In this document: positions 23,381-32,109 of the stretch, in pieces
Layout: each line of letters starts with the position of its first letter
How positions within the stretch are numbered: the stretch's first letter is position 1
Assembly (NCBI RefSeq): GCF_001428255.1
Contig: NZ_LMRW01000012.1
Span: forward strand, 392,715-456,714
Reading direction: 5' to 3'
Source of the DNA: Agromyces sp. Soil535
GTDB lineage: Bacteria > Actinomycetota > Actinomycetes > Actinomycetales > Microbacteriaceae
DNA length: 64,000 nucleotides
The notes under the pieces: model-generated
What the model saw: only the letters and a program-made list of their open reading frames with translations
Told to the model about the DNA's origin: nothing
Database searches by the model: none
Translations under genes and position numbers: made by a program

Positions 23381-25330
23381 ATGATCCGTCGCTCGGCCCG
23401 GGCTGCAGCCGTCGCGCTCGTCGCCGTCGCACTCGTTGCGGGCCCCGCCGCCGCCGCGGTAGCCGCTCAGCCCCGCGAGTCGGCGCCATCCTCGGCCTCG
23501 AGTGCGCGAGGGCCCGGCGATGTGTCGGCGCTGCCCGCCGGGGTCGAGGACTTCACCTTCGCGTCGTTCGACGCGGTGTACGAGCTCGCCCGCGACGATG
23601 CGAAGCGGTCGGTGCTCGCGACCACCGAGACGCTCGTCGCGGTGTTCCCCGAGTTCGACCAGAACCGCGGCATCCGTCGCGCGATCCCGCTCGACTACCA
23701 GGGGCATCCCACCGACATCCGCGTGGAGTCGGTGACGGATGCCTCGGGCGCGCCCCGGGGGTACGAGGTCGCCGAGGACGAGAACGGCGAGTTCCTCCTC
23801 ATCACGGTGCGCGCCGACGACTTCGTGCACGGCGAGCAGACGTACGTGATCCGCTACACGCAGCACAACGTGACCCTCGAGCCCGACGACGCCGCGATCG
23901 ACGAGTTCTACTGGGACGTCAACGGCACGGGCTGGGCCCAGCCGTTCGGCCGCGTGCGCGCCGAGCTGCGGATGTCGGCGGACGTCGCGGAGGGCTTCAC
24001 CGGGGACACCGCCTGCTATCGCGGCTGGACGGGCTCGCCGACCCCCTGCGAATCGCTCGCGGTCACGGATACCTCGCCTCCGGTGGTGCTCGCCGAGGCA
24101 TCCGTGATCGGCCCCTACGAGAACCTCACGATCGCGGTCGCGTTCGCGCCCGGCACATTCGAGCCGCGCGACGAGTCGTTCCTCTCCTCACCTGCGGCGA
24201 TCGCGGGCGCCGTGGCGGCCGCCCTCGCCGTGCTCGCCCTGGTCTCGGCGATCGTGCTCCGCGTCGTGCGCTGGCGCAACCACCCCGGCCGCGGCATCAT
24301 CGTCGCGCAGTACGAGCCGCCCGACGACGTCAGCGCCATGGCCGCCGCCGATCTCGTGGGACATCCGGAGAAGGGCGTGACGGCGACCATCCTCGACCGT
24401 GCCGTCGAGGGGGAGCTGCGCGTGGTGGAGACCGGGCGCAGGAAGTATGCCGTCGAGTTCGTCGGCGGCGAGGCGGGCGACGGCGACGCGCGCTCGGTCG
24501 TATTGGCGCTCTTCCACGGCAATCCCGTCCCGGGCGCGCGGCGGGAATTGAAGTCCAGGGACGTCGTGCTCGGCCGGCGGCTGCTCGCGCTACGGCAGTC
24601 CTCCGCCAAACGGGTCGTGCAGCGGGGGCTCCGCCGGCGGCCCGACCTCGGCATCCGCGTGCTCCTCGCCGTCGGCGCGATCGGGGCCGCGACGCTCAGC
24701 GTCGTGTTCGGAGCCATCGCGCTCGACGACCGACGCGGCGGGCCATGGCCGTTCGTGCTCTTCGCCGCCGCGATCTTCGCTGCAATCGTCACGGTGTTCG
24801 TCGTCGCCGGCGTGCGGCCGCTCACCGAGCGGGGGCGCGAGGCTCGCGACCACCTCGAGGGGCTGCGCCTCTACATCCGGCTCGCCGAGGCCGATCGGCT
24901 CCGCGTGCTGCAGAGCCCGAGCGGCGCGATGCGGGTGGACCGGCCTGCCGCGGCATCCGTCGCCGGGGTCGCGCAGGCGACCGGCACGACGCCTTCGGGA
25001 ACGGATGCCTCGACCACGACCGCCACGCTCGACCCCGCCGTGGTGCTGAAGCTCAACGAGCGCCTCCTGCCGTACGCGGTGCTGTTCGGGCTCGAGCGGG
25101 AGTGGAGCCGCGAGCTCGCGGCGCTCTACGAGGCCCGCGGCGAGTCCCCGAGCTGGTACTCCGGACGCGACGGCTTCAACGTCGGCGCGTTCTCGGTGGC
25201 GGTGTCGTCGTTCTCGTCGGCATCGAGCTCGTCGTGGTCGGGATCGAGCTCGAGCTCGTCGTCGAGCGGCTCGGGCGGCGGCGGCTCGTCGGGCGGCGGC
25301 GGGGGCGGCGGCGGAGGCGGAGGAGTCTGA
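23381..25330 (+). CDS. DUF2207 membrane protein
   Basis: 649 aa. Residues 1-28 are a signal peptide (RSARAAAVALVAVALVAGPAAAAVA). The extracytoplasmic DUF2207 domain spans about 50-260 (VEDFTFASFDAVYEL, RGIRRAIPLDYQG, VIRYTQHNV). A transmembrane segment is near 270-295 (AAIAGAVAAALAVLALVSAIVL). A cytoplasmic region with PEKGVTATILDRAVEGELRV follows, then two more membrane segments near 430-480. The tail is almost pure Ser then Gly (SSFSSASSSS..., then GGGG runs). Proteins of this type are widespread in actinobacteria and Firmicutes and of unknown function. It is monocistronic, with its own promoter next to the csoR operator. Confidence 0.85.
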   Translation: MIRRSARAAAVALVAVALVAGPAAAAVAAQPRESAPSSASSARGPGDVSALPAGVEDFTFASFDAVYELARDDAKRSVLATTETLVAVFPEFDQNRGIRRAIPLDYQGHPTDIRVESVTDASGAPRGYEVAEDENGEFLLITVRADDFVHGEQTYVIRYTQHNVTLEPDDAAIDEFYWDVNGTGWAQPFGRVRAELRMSADVAEGFTGDTACYRGWTGSPTPCESLAVTDTSPPVVLAEASVIGPYENLTIAVAFAPGTFEPRDESFLSSPAAIAGAVAAALAVLALVSAIVLRVVRWRNHPGRGIIVAQYEPPDDVSAMAAADLVGHPEKGVTATILDRAVEGELRVVETGRRKYAVEFVGGEAGDGDARSVVLALFHGNPVPGARRELKSRDVVLGRRLLALRQSSAKRVVQRGLRRRPDLGIRVLLAVGAIGAATLSVVFGAIALDDRRGGPWPFVLFAAAIFAAIVTVFVVAGVRPLTERGREARDHLEGLRLYIRLAEADRLRVLQSPSGAMRVDRPAAASVAGVAQATGTTPSGTDASTTTATLDPAVVLKLNERLLPYAVLFGLEREWSRELAALYEARGESPSWYSGRDGFNVGAFSVAVSSFSSASSSSWSGSSSSSSSSGSGGGGSSGGGGGGGGGGGV

Positions 25331-25354
25331 CCGGCGGCAGGCCGGCCCGGTATC

Positions 25355-25374
25355 GCCGGCCGGTGTCGGCCGGC
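25355..25374. terminator. Hairpin between convergent genes
   Basis: GCCGGCCG (25355-25362), loop GTGT, CGGCCGGC (25367-25374). It sits between the stops of the DUF2207 gene (plus) and the acidic protein gene (minus), so it can serve both directions. No U tract is present. Confidence 0.5.
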
Positions 25375-25392
25375 CGGTGACAGGTCGCGGGG

Positions 25393-25602
25393 TCAGTCCT
25401 CTTCGTCGACGGATCGCTCGTCGCGGAGGTCGACGCGGCGTTCCTCGTCGATGCCCGACACCTCGTCGCCGAGGCTGTCATCGAGCGGGCGGTGGTCGTC
25501 GTCGGCGGCGAGTTCGTCTTCGTCGAACTCGGTGTCCTGCGCGACCGTGAATTCGTCGTCTTCGTCGGGCGAGATGGCGCCCGCCCCCGCGAGATCATCC
25601 AT
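25393..25602 (-). CDS. Small highly acidic protein, function unknown
   Basis: 69 aa from ATG 25602, about 40% Asp plus Glu (PDEDDEFTVAQDTEFDEDELAADDDHRPLDD). There is no recognised domain, signal or membrane helix, and it is probably disordered. The start is supported by TATGCT exactly six nt upstream on the minus strand. Upstream in-frame codons to 25668 are rejected since they cross that promoter. It is divergent from the ZIP transporter, which might hint at metal binding, but this is speculation. Confidence 0.6.
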   Translation of the reverse strand: MDDLAGAGAISPDEDDEFTVAQDTEFDEDELAADDDHRPLDDSLGDEVSGIDEERRVDLRDERSVDEED

Positions 25603-25608
25603 GGCTGA

Positions 25609-25676
25609 AGCATAGGCCGACTCGGTCGAGCCCGCATGGGCGAATCCCGGCCCGCGTGCGGTCGGCACCGTATGCT
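25609..25676. promoter_or_regulatory. Divergent leaderless promoters: acidic protein and ZIP transporter
   Basis: Minus strand TATGCT (25609-25614) is 6 nt before ATG 25602. Plus strand TATGCT (25671-25676) is 6 nt before ATG 25683. The same hexamer and same spacing on both sides suggest matched expression of the two genes. Confidence 0.55.
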
Positions 25677-25682
25677 CCGAGC

Positions 25683-26414
25683 ATGCCGGAATGGATCGGT
25701 GCGACCCTCGCTGGCCTGCTCGCCGGAGGTGCGCTCCTCGCGGGCGCGATCATCGCGCTGCTCGGGCAGGTGCCGACCCGGGTGGTCGCCGCGATCATGG
25801 CACTCGGATCGGGCACGCTCATCTCCGCGCTCGCATTCGACCTCGTGCTCGAGGCGCAGCGCGAGGGCGGCATCGTGCCCACGGTCCTCGGATTCGCCGT
25901 CGGCGCGATCGTCTACGTGGCCGCCAACCAGCTCCTGGACCGGTTCGACCAGCGCCACCCGCGAGGCACGAGCGAGTATCCCGGCACCGGCGCGGGCATC
26001 GCCCTCGGCGCACTGCTCGACGGCATCCCCGAGTCCGCGGTGCTCGGCCTCAGCATGGTGGGCGGCGGCGGGGTCAGCATGCCGGTGCTCATCGCGATCG
26101 TCATCTCGAACGTGCCCGAGGGCCTCTCGAGCACCGCAGAACTGAGGCGCAGCGGTCGCTCGTCCGGCTTCGTCATCTCGCTCTGGGTCGGCATCGCCCT
26201 CGCGTGCGCCCTCGCCTCGCTGCTCGGCTACGTGCTGCTCGACACGGCGAGCGGCGAGGTCACCGCATTCATCACGGCGATCGCGGCCGGTGCGATCCTC
26301 GCAATGATCTGCGACACCATGATCCCCGAGGCGTTCCGCTCCGCGCACGCGCTCACCGGTCTCCTCGTGACCGCAGGTTTCCTACTGGGTTACACCGTCC
26401 ACGTGCTCGGCTGA
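25683..26414 (+). CDS. ZIP-family divalent metal transporter
   Basis: 243-aa membrane protein with about eight helices. The ZIP core helices are ALGALLDGIPESAVLGLSMV (the HxxPEG-like DGIPES motif) and IAIVISNVPEGLSSTAELRRSG (NxPEG). AAIMALGSGTLISALAFDLVLEA matches helix 2. ZIP proteins import Zn, Mn or Fe. The first motif has Asp in place of the usual His, so the preferred ion is uncertain. Start ATG 25683 is set by the leaderless -10; the loop after helix 3 is short. Confidence 0.88.
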   Translation: MPEWIGATLAGLLAGGALLAGAIIALLGQVPTRVVAAIMALGSGTLISALAFDLVLEAQREGGIVPTVLGFAVGAIVYVAANQLLDRFDQRHPRGTSEYPGTGAGIALGALLDGIPESAVLGLSMVGGGGVSMPVLIAIVISNVPEGLSSTAELRRSGRSSGFVISLWVGIALACALASLLGYVLLDTASGEVTAFITAIAAGAILAMICDTMIPEAFRSAHALTGLLVTAGFLLGYTVHVLG

Positions 26415-26458
26415 GTCGCGTCGCGCGTCGTGCGTCGCCGAGCGGGCGCGGCTCCGGC

Positions 26459-26464
26459 TAGAAT
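26459..26464 (+). promoter_or_regulatory. Candidate -10 for the SNF2 helicase gene
   Basis: TAGAAT lies in the 226-bp gap between the ZIP gene and the helicase gene. It leaves a leader of about 170 nt before ATG 26641. No clear -35 or hairpin was found; the rest of the gap has no recognisable feature. Confidence 0.35.
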
Positions 26465-26640
26465 GGCAGGGCGCCCGACGAATCCGTTCTTCGGCCGACC
26501 GCGTGAGCCCGGCTCGTGCGCTGCTCGGTTCGGGATTCGGCGTACCGCATGCGGCGGCTTTCGAGCCGTCCCGAGCGGTCCCGACCACCGCCACCGGTGA
26601 CGAGGGGGCGAGCCGGGGACGGCACATGAACGGGAGGACC

Positions 26641-28764
26641 ATGGCCCAGACGAGGCAGCGCCAGCGAACGCGTTCGCGCGACGACGACGCACCCATCATC
26701 CCGATCCTCGCGCGCAAGGTGCGCGAGGTCGAGACGAAGGCGCAGAAGGGCAAGCTCGGCCCGACCAACCGCACGAAGTTCCAGGTCATCGCGCTGCTCA
26801 TGCGCGAGGAGCGTGCCCGGGTCAAGTCCGACCCCGACGTCACCGACGCCGCCCGTGCCGAGCTCCTCAAGCGCCTCGACGGCATCGCGCAGATCCTCGC
26901 GAAGACCGCGGCCCGCGACACGAGCCTCATCGCCCTCCTCGAGTCGGATGCCTCGATCTCCACGGTCGCGCAACGATTCCGTCGCGACTGGCTCCTCGAG
27001 TCCGGGGCCGAGCTCAGCCCCGACGAGCTCATCATCACGCGTGAGCCCGAGGCCCGGCCCGAGCTCGGCGAGAACCAGGTCATCCCGGCCTCCGTCCGGT
27101 CGCGGCAGCTCGCGAACCCGTTCCTCGCCCCCGACTTCTCCAAGCCCTCCGCGCCCGTGGTGCCGGTGCGCCGCCTCGCGAACTGGGAGCTGCTCGGGCC
27201 GCTCTTCAAGTCGTTCGAGATCGGCTCGGGCGGCCATGCCGCGAGCATGGAGCTGCCCGAGGCGCCGAAGGTCGACCGGCTCTCGCCACGCGGCCTCGAG
27301 CTGATGAAGCACCAGATCCGGTTCATCGAGGCGGCTCGCGAGGGACACCGCACCTTCCTCCTCGCCGACGAGCCGGGGCTCGGCAAGACCGCGCAGTCGG
27401 TGCTCGCGGCATCCGTCGCCGACGCCTACCCGCTGCTCGCGGTCGTGCCGAACGTCGTGAAGATGAACTGGGCGCGGGAGGTCGAGCGGTGGACACCGCA
27501 CCGGCGCGCCACCGTCATCCACGGCGACGGCGACAGCCTCGACGCGTTCGCCGACGTCGTCGTCGTGAACTACGACGTGCTCGACCGGCATATGGCGTGG
27601 CTGTCGACGCTGGGCTTCCGCGGCATGGTCGTCGACGAGGCGCACTTCATCAAGAACCTGCAGTCGCTGCGCTCGCGCAACGTGCTCGCACTCGCCGACC
27701 GCATCCGTCGTGCCGCGCCCGGCGGTGACCCGCTCCTGCTCGCGCTCACCGGTACGCCGCTCATCAACGACGTCGACGACTTCCGTGCAATCTGGCAGTT
27801 CCTCGGCTGGATCCAGGGCGACAGGCCGTCGCCGCTGCTCCTCGGCAGGCTCGAGGAGGCAGGGCTCACGCCGGCCGACCACGGCTTCTACTCCGAGGCG
27901 CGCCGCACCGTGATCGACCTCGGCATCGTGCGCCGTCGCAAGGTCGACGTGGCCGCCGACCTGCCCGACAAGCGGATCGCCGACCTCCCCGTGGAGCTCG
28001 ACGATGAACTCGGCCGCTCGGTGCGCGCCGCGGAGCGCGAGCTCGGCAACCGGCTCGTCGGCCGGTTCCGCGCGCTCGTCGAGGCGCGGAACCTGCGGAT
28101 CGGCGACCTCGAAGAGGACCAGCGCGACCAGTTCATCCGCGCCGTCGCGCACGCCGAGCTGGAGGAGTCGAAGTCGGCGAAGTCGGGCGAGAACGTCTTC
28201 ACGATGGTGCGACGCATCGGCCAGGCGAAGGCCGGGCTCGCGGCCGACTACGCTGCGCAGCTCGCCCGCTCGGTGGGCAAGGTGGTGTTCTTCGCCAAGC
28301 ACATCGACGTCATGGACCAGGCCGAGGCCGCGCTCGCCGCGCGCGACCTCCGCACGGTGTCGCTGCGCGGCGACCAGACGGCGCTGCAGCGGCAGGCGGC
28401 CATCGACGCGTTCAACAAGGACCCCGAGGTGGCGGTCGCCGTCTGCTCGCTCACCGCGGCGGGCGTCGGGGTGAACCTGCAGGCCGCGTCGAACGTCGTG
28501 CTCGCCGAGCTCAGCTGGACGGCCGCCGAGCAGACCCAGGCCATCGATCGTGTGCACCGCATCGGCCAGGACGAGCCCGTCACCGCTTGGCGCATCATCG
28601 CGGCGCACACGATCGACGCACGCATCGCCGAGCTCATCGACTCGAAGCAGGGCCTCGCGGCTCGCGCACTCGACGGCAGCGACGTCGAGCCGGGCTCGGC
28701 GGACTCGGTGCAGCTCGACGCCCTGCAGCACCTGCTGCGGGCGGCGCTCGACGGCGCCCTCTAG
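26641..28764 (+). CDS. SNF2-family DEAD/DEAH helicase-like ATPase
   Basis: 707-aa SWI2/SNF2 ATPase that translocates on double-stranded DNA. An N-terminal region of about 220 residues has no obvious domain. The ATPase core follows: LADEPGLGKTAQSVLA (motif I, about 241-256), MVVDEAHFIKN (DEAH-type motif II), ALTGTPLINDVDDF (III), FFAKHIDVMDQAEAAL (IV), VCSLTAAGVGVNLQAASNVV (V) and QAIDRVHRIGQ (VI). All motifs are intact. ATG 26641 has GGGAGG four nt upstream and is preferred over ATG 26626. Such proteins are linked to transcription recycling or repair in bacteria; no partner genes nearby decide the role. Confidence 0.9.
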   Translation: MAQTRQRQRTRSRDDDAPIIPILARKVREVETKAQKGKLGPTNRTKFQVIALLMREERARVKSDPDVTDAARAELLKRLDGIAQILAKTAARDTSLIALLESDASISTVAQRFRRDWLLESGAELSPDELIITREPEARPELGENQVIPASVRSRQLANPFLAPDFSKPSAPVVPVRRLANWELLGPLFKSFEIGSGGHAASMELPEAPKVDRLSPRGLELMKHQIRFIEAAREGHRTFLLADEPGLGKTAQSVLAASVADAYPLLAVVPNVVKMNWAREVERWTPHRRATVIHGDGDSLDAFADVVVVNYDVLDRHMAWLSTLGFRGMVVDEAHFIKNLQSLRSRNVLALADRIRRAAPGGDPLLLALTGTPLINDVDDFRAIWQFLGWIQGDRPSPLLLGRLEEAGLTPADHGFYSEARRTVIDLGIVRRRKVDVAADLPDKRIADLPVELDDELGRSVRAAERELGNRLVGRFRALVEARNLRIGDLEEDQRDQFIRAVAHAELEESKSAKSGENVFTMVRRIGQAKAGLAADYAAQLARSVGKVVFFAKHIDVMDQAEAALAARDLRTVSLRGDQTALQRQAAIDAFNKDPEVAVAVCSLTAAGVGVNLQAASNVVLAELSWTAAEQTQAIDRVHRIGQDEPVTAWRIIAAHTIDARIAELIDSKQGLAARALDGSDVEPGSADSVQLDALQHLLRAALDGAL

Positions 28765-28884
28765 TCCGGCCGGCGGGCGGGCACGGTCGGGGAACGCTAT
28801 AGACTGCCGCAGTCGATACGCCCCGACGTCGCGGCCTCCGGCAACAACCATGTTCGCGTCGAGCACCTTGGAGTCGTGCACACC

Positions 28885-29913
28885 ATGAAGATCGGGATCC
28901 TCACGAGCGGGGGCGACTGCCCGGGCCTGAACGCCGTCATCCGCGGCTCGGTCCTGCAGGGCGTCATCACGTACGACGCGGAGTTCATCGGCTTCCGCTG
29001 GGGATGGAAGGGCGTCGTGGAGGGCGACTTCATGCCGATCACCCGTCACGACGTGCGCGGCCTGTCGAAGCAGGGCGGCACGATCCTCGGCTCGAGCCGC
29101 ACCAACCCGTTCGAGGGGGAGGGCGGCGGGCCCGAGAACATCCAGCGCATGCTCGACGCGAACGGCATCGACGCGATCATCGCGATCGGCGGCGAGGGCA
29201 CCCTCACGGCCGCCCGCCGCCTCACCGACGCCGGCCTCCATATCGTGGGGGTGCCGAAGACCATCGACAACGACCTCGCGGCCACCGACTACTCGTTCGG
29301 CTTCGACACGGCCGTCGAGATCGCCACCGAGGCGATCGACCGCCTCCGCACCACGGCCGAGTCGCACGGACGCTGCATCGTCGTCGAGGTCATGGGTCGC
29401 CACGTCGGCTGGATCGCGCTGCACTCCGGCATGGCGGGCGGCGCGCACGCCATCCTCATCCCAGAGCAGCCGCAATCGATCGACCAGATCTGCGAGTGGG
29501 TCGAATCCGTCCGCGAGCGCGGCCGCGCCCCGCTCGTCGTGGTCGCCGAGGGCTTCCACCTCGACGAGATGGAGGAGGCGCACTCGCACAAGGGCCTCGA
29601 CGCGTTCAACCGACCCCGTCTCGGCGGCATCGCCGAGCGCCTCGCCCCGATCATCGAGGAGCGCACCGGCATCGAGTCGCGCGACACGGTGCTCGGCCAC
29701 ATCCAGCGCGGCGGTGCGCCTTCGGCGTACGACCGGGTGCTCGCGACGCGGCTCGGCATGCACGCCGTCGACGCCGTGTACGAGCACGCGTGGGGCTCGA
29801 TGGTGACGCTCCGCGGCACCGACATCAAGACCGTCTCGATCGCCGAGGCGGTCGGCAGCCTCAACCGCGTGCCCCAGTCCCGCTACGACGAGGCGAAGAT
29901 CCTCTTCGGCTGA
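28885..29913 (+). CDS. pfkA: 6-phosphofructokinase (group III)
   Basis: Phosphorylates fructose 6-phosphate in glycolysis. The 342-aa protein has GILTSGGDCPGLNAVIRG, AIIAIGGEGTLTAA, GVPKTIDNDLAATDYSFGFDTA (with the proton-abstracting Asp in TIDND) and VMGRHVGWIALHSG. Gly at the position equal to E. coli 104 favours ATP. Lys in PKTIDND (E. coli 124 is Gly) is usual for PPi-PFKs and for the actinobacterial group III enzymes. ATG 28885 is preferred over GTG 28876 because GGAG lies 12 nt upstream of the former and only 3 nt before the latter. A possible -10 (TATAGA, 28798-28803) lies in the 120-nt gap before it. Confidence 0.95.
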   Translation: MKIGILTSGGDCPGLNAVIRGSVLQGVITYDAEFIGFRWGWKGVVEGDFMPITRHDVRGLSKQGGTILGSSRTNPFEGEGGGPENIQRMLDANGIDAIIAIGGEGTLTAARRLTDAGLHIVGVPKTIDNDLAATDYSFGFDTAVEIATEAIDRLRTTAESHGRCIVVEVMGRHVGWIALHSGMAGGAHAILIPEQPQSIDQICEWVESVRERGRAPLVVVAEGFHLDEMEEAHSHKGLDAFNRPRLGGIAERLAPIIEERTGIESRDTVLGHIQRGGAPSAYDRVLATRLGMHAVDAVYEHAWGSMVTLRGTDIKTVSIAEAVGSLNRVPQSRYDEAKILFG

Positions 29914-29916
29914 CGG

Positions 29917-30399
29917 ATGCCACTGGTCCAGGTCTGCGTCTGCTACCTCCTGCGCGAGCAGGAGGGGCGCACCGAGGTGCTCCTCGGACGCAAGAAGGAG
30001 GGGCTCGGCAAGGGCAACTTCGTGGGGCTCGGCGGCAAGCTCGAGCCGGGGGAGTCGGCGGTCGACGCCGCGGTGCGCGAGGTCTTCGAGGAGGCGGGCG
30101 TCGTGGTCGCGGCATCCGACCTCGAGCCTCGCGGCCGCCTCACCTATCACTTCCCGCACCGCAAGACCTGGAGCCAGGAGTCGAGCGTCTTCGTGTGCCG
30201 CACATGGCAGGGTCTACCGGTCGGGTCCGACGAGCTCGACCCCGAGTGGTTCGCGCTCGACGCGGTGCCGTTCGACGAGATGTGGGACGACGCGCGCCGC
30301 TGGCTTCCCGGAGTGCTGTCGGGCGGTCGCGTGCGTCGCACCTTCGTGTTCGGCGAGGACCTCGCGACCGTGGTGGCTGAGCCCGAATCGGTCGCGTAG
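29917..30399 (+). CDS. NUDIX hydrolase
   Basis: 160-aa NUDIX protein that hydrolyses a nucleoside diphosphate linked to another group, possibly 8-oxo-dGTP (MTH1-like). The NUDIX box is GGKLEPGESAVDAAVREVFEEAGV (residues about 39-62). Flanking elements VCVCYLLREQ, GKGNFVGLGG and WSQESSVFVCRTWQG fit the MutT/MTH1-type fold. Start ATG 29917 is only 3 nt after the pfkA stop, so the two are probably co-transcribed. The stop codon TAG is the start of TAGGAT, a possible -10 for the next gene. Confidence 0.9.
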   Translation: MPLVQVCVCYLLREQEGRTEVLLGRKKEGLGKGNFVGLGGKLEPGESAVDAAVREVFEEAGVVVAASDLEPRGRLTYHFPHRKTWSQESSVFVCRTWQGLPVGSDELDPEWFALDAVPFDEMWDDARRWLPGVLSGGRVRRTFVFGEDLATVVAEPESVA

Positions 30400-30466
30400 G
30401 ATCGTCGGGGCGCGCAGCGCTCGCCGCTACCGCAACCAACGTCCCCTGAACATTCGGTGAATCACC
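30397..30466 (+). promoter_or_regulatory. Candidate pit promoter region with 11-bp repeats
   Basis: TAGGAT (30397-30402) is a possible -10. TGAAC (30447) and TGAAT (30458) are 11 bp apart, and the reverse strand reads TTCACC and TTCAGG, resembling PHO-box half-sites. GGTGAATCACC (30456-30466) is also an 11-bp palindrome. The repeats fall downstream of the -10, which would suit repression. Assignment is weak. Confidence 0.35.
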
Positions 30467-30491
30467 ACCACCGATCCAGAGAAAGACGCCG

Positions 30492-31670
30492 GTGGATCTC
30501 ACCCTCATCGTCGTGCTGGTCATCGCGCTGGCGCTCTTCTTCGACTTCACGAACGGCTTCCACGACACGGCGAACGCCATGGCGACGCCGATCGCCACCG
30601 GCGCGCTCCGCCCGAAGGTCGCCGTCGGCATCGCCGCGATCCTGAACCTCGTGGGCGCCTTCCTGTCGACCGAGGTCGCGAGGACCATCTCGGGCGGCAT
30701 CATCAAGGAGGGCGACGGCGGCGTGCTGATCACGCCCCAGCTCATCTTCGCCGGGTTGATCGGCGCGATCGTGTGGAACATGATCACGTGGCTGCTCGGG
30801 CTCCCCTCGTCGTCGAGCCACGCGCTGTTCGGCGGGCTCATCGGCGCCGCCCTCGTCGGCTTCGGCGTGCAGGCCGTCGACTTCAGCGTGGTGCTCTCGA
30901 AGGTCGTGCTGCCGGCCATCCTCGCACCGCTGACCGCCGGGCTCATCGCGTACACGGCCACGAAGCTCGCCTACGCCATCACCCGCCGCCACGACGGCAA
31001 GCCCGACGGCCGCGACGGGTTCCGGCACGGGCAGATCTTCTCGAGCTCGCTGGTCGCCCTCGCGCACGGCACCAACGACGCCCAGAAGACCATGGGCATC
31101 ATCACCCTCACCCTCATCTCGGTCGGGCTCCAGCCCGTCGGCAGCGGCCCCGAGTTCTGGGTCATCGTGCTCTGCGCCGTCGCGATCGCCCTCGGCACGT
31201 ACATGGGCGGCTGGCGCATCATCAAGACCCTCGGCACCGGCCTCACCGACGTGAAGCCCGCGCAGGGCTTCGCCGCCGAGACGTCCACGGCCGCCACGAT
31301 CCTCGCCTCGACCAACCTCGGCTTCGCCCTGTCGACCACCCAGGTCGCGTCGGGCTCCGTCATCGGCTCGGGCATGGGCCGCCGCGGTTCGACGGTGCGC
31401 TGGCGCACCGCAGGCCGCATCGGCGTCGGCTGGCTGTTGACGCTGCCGGCGGCCGGCATCGTCGGCGCGCTCGCGGCGCTCGTCGCCTCGCTCGGGCCCG
31501 CCGGCATCATCATCGACATGATCATCGGCGTGGTCGTCATCTCGGGCATCTTCCTGTGGTCGCGTCGCAGCGAGGTGACACCGTCGAACGTGGTCAGCGA
31601 GGTCGCCGACTCGGGCAGCGCCGTGAACATCGAGCAGAACCCGACGCCCATCAAGAAGGGGGCGCCGTGA
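30492..31670 (+). CDS. pit: Inorganic phosphate transporter, Pit family
   Basis: 392-aa low-affinity phosphate/metal symporter. It has the duplicated Pit signature: LFFDFTNGFHDTANAMATPIATGAL near the N terminus and SLVALAHGTNDAQKTMGIITL in the second half. About ten membrane helices are visible. GTG 30492 has GAGAAAG upstream. The stop overlaps the start of the next small membrane protein (GTGA). Pit works when phosphate is plentiful, in contrast to phoX and glpQ at other places in this window. Confidence 0.94.
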   Translation: MDLTLIVVLVIALALFFDFTNGFHDTANAMATPIATGALRPKVAVGIAAILNLVGAFLSTEVARTISGGIIKEGDGGVLITPQLIFAGLIGAIVWNMITWLLGLPSSSSHALFGGLIGAALVGFGVQAVDFSVVLSKVVLPAILAPLTAGLIAYTATKLAYAITRRHDGKPDGRDGFRHGQIFSSSLVALAHGTNDAQKTMGIITLTLISVGLQPVGSGPEFWVIVLCAVAIALGTYMGGWRIIKTLGTGLTDVKPAQGFAAETSTAATILASTNLGFALSTTQVASGSVIGSGMGRRGSTVRWRTAGRIGVGWLLTLPAAGIVGALAALVASLGPAGIIIDMIIGVVVISGIFLWSRRSEVTPSNVVSEVADSGSAVNIEQNPTPIKKGAP

Positions 31671-32005
31671 TCGACTGGCTCGCATTCCTCCTGGTGCTCG
31701 GGTCGGCCCTGCTCGCCACGGTGATCGTGGTGATCACGTACTCGCTCGGCATCCGCCTGCTCACGGTCTCAGGGCGCACGCCGATCGTGACGCCGGCCGA
31801 GTTCACCGACGCCATCGCGGTCGTCACCCCCGCCGAGGCAAAGGCCGCCGTGAAGCGGGCAGCCAAGGCCGCGAAGAAGAGCCCTCTCACCGACGGCCAG
31901 AAGCGTGTTGCGCTCTTCGGCGCCCGCGCCTGCTTCGCGCTGAGCGGCCTGGCGGCGCTGGTGGGCATCTACCTGATCGTCCCGGTCCTGCACGGGCTCG
32001 TCTGA
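31667..32005 (+). CDS. Small membrane protein coupled to pit
   Basis: 112 aa from GTG 31667, overlapping the pit stop by 4 nt. Two transmembrane helices (WLAFLLVLGSALLATVIVVITYSLGI and FALSGLAALVGIYLIVPVLHGL) flank an Ala/Lys-rich loop (AEAKAAVKRAAKAAKKS) that is probably cytoplasmic and helical. Similar proteins follow pit genes in other actinobacteria. It may assist the transporter, but no activity is known. Confidence 0.8.
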   Translation: MIDWLAFLLVLGSALLATVIVVITYSLGIRLLTVSGRTPIVTPAEFTDAIAVVTPAEAKAAVKRAAKAAKKSPLTDGQKRVALFGARACFALSGLAALVGIYLIVPVLHGLV

Positions 32006-32109
32006 CGCGGCGTGGGCGGCCCACCCTGCGATCGGGGGGATAGCCCCATGTCGCGGGCTCGGCGGCATCCGTAGCGTGGAAGCACACCCACGAACAGGAG
32101 ATCACCATC

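Noticed and set aside
25190..25330. Ser and Gly codon runs at the DUF2207 gene end as a microsatellite or frameshift
   Set aside because: Tails of this kind are typical of DUF2207 proteins and the frame closes properly.
26458..30159. A 1,233-codon open frame on the minus strand
   Set aside because: It is antisense to the SNF2 helicase, pfkA and NUDIX genes, has no protein-family resemblance and is Arg/Asp/Val-rich as expected from GC-rich antisense DNA.
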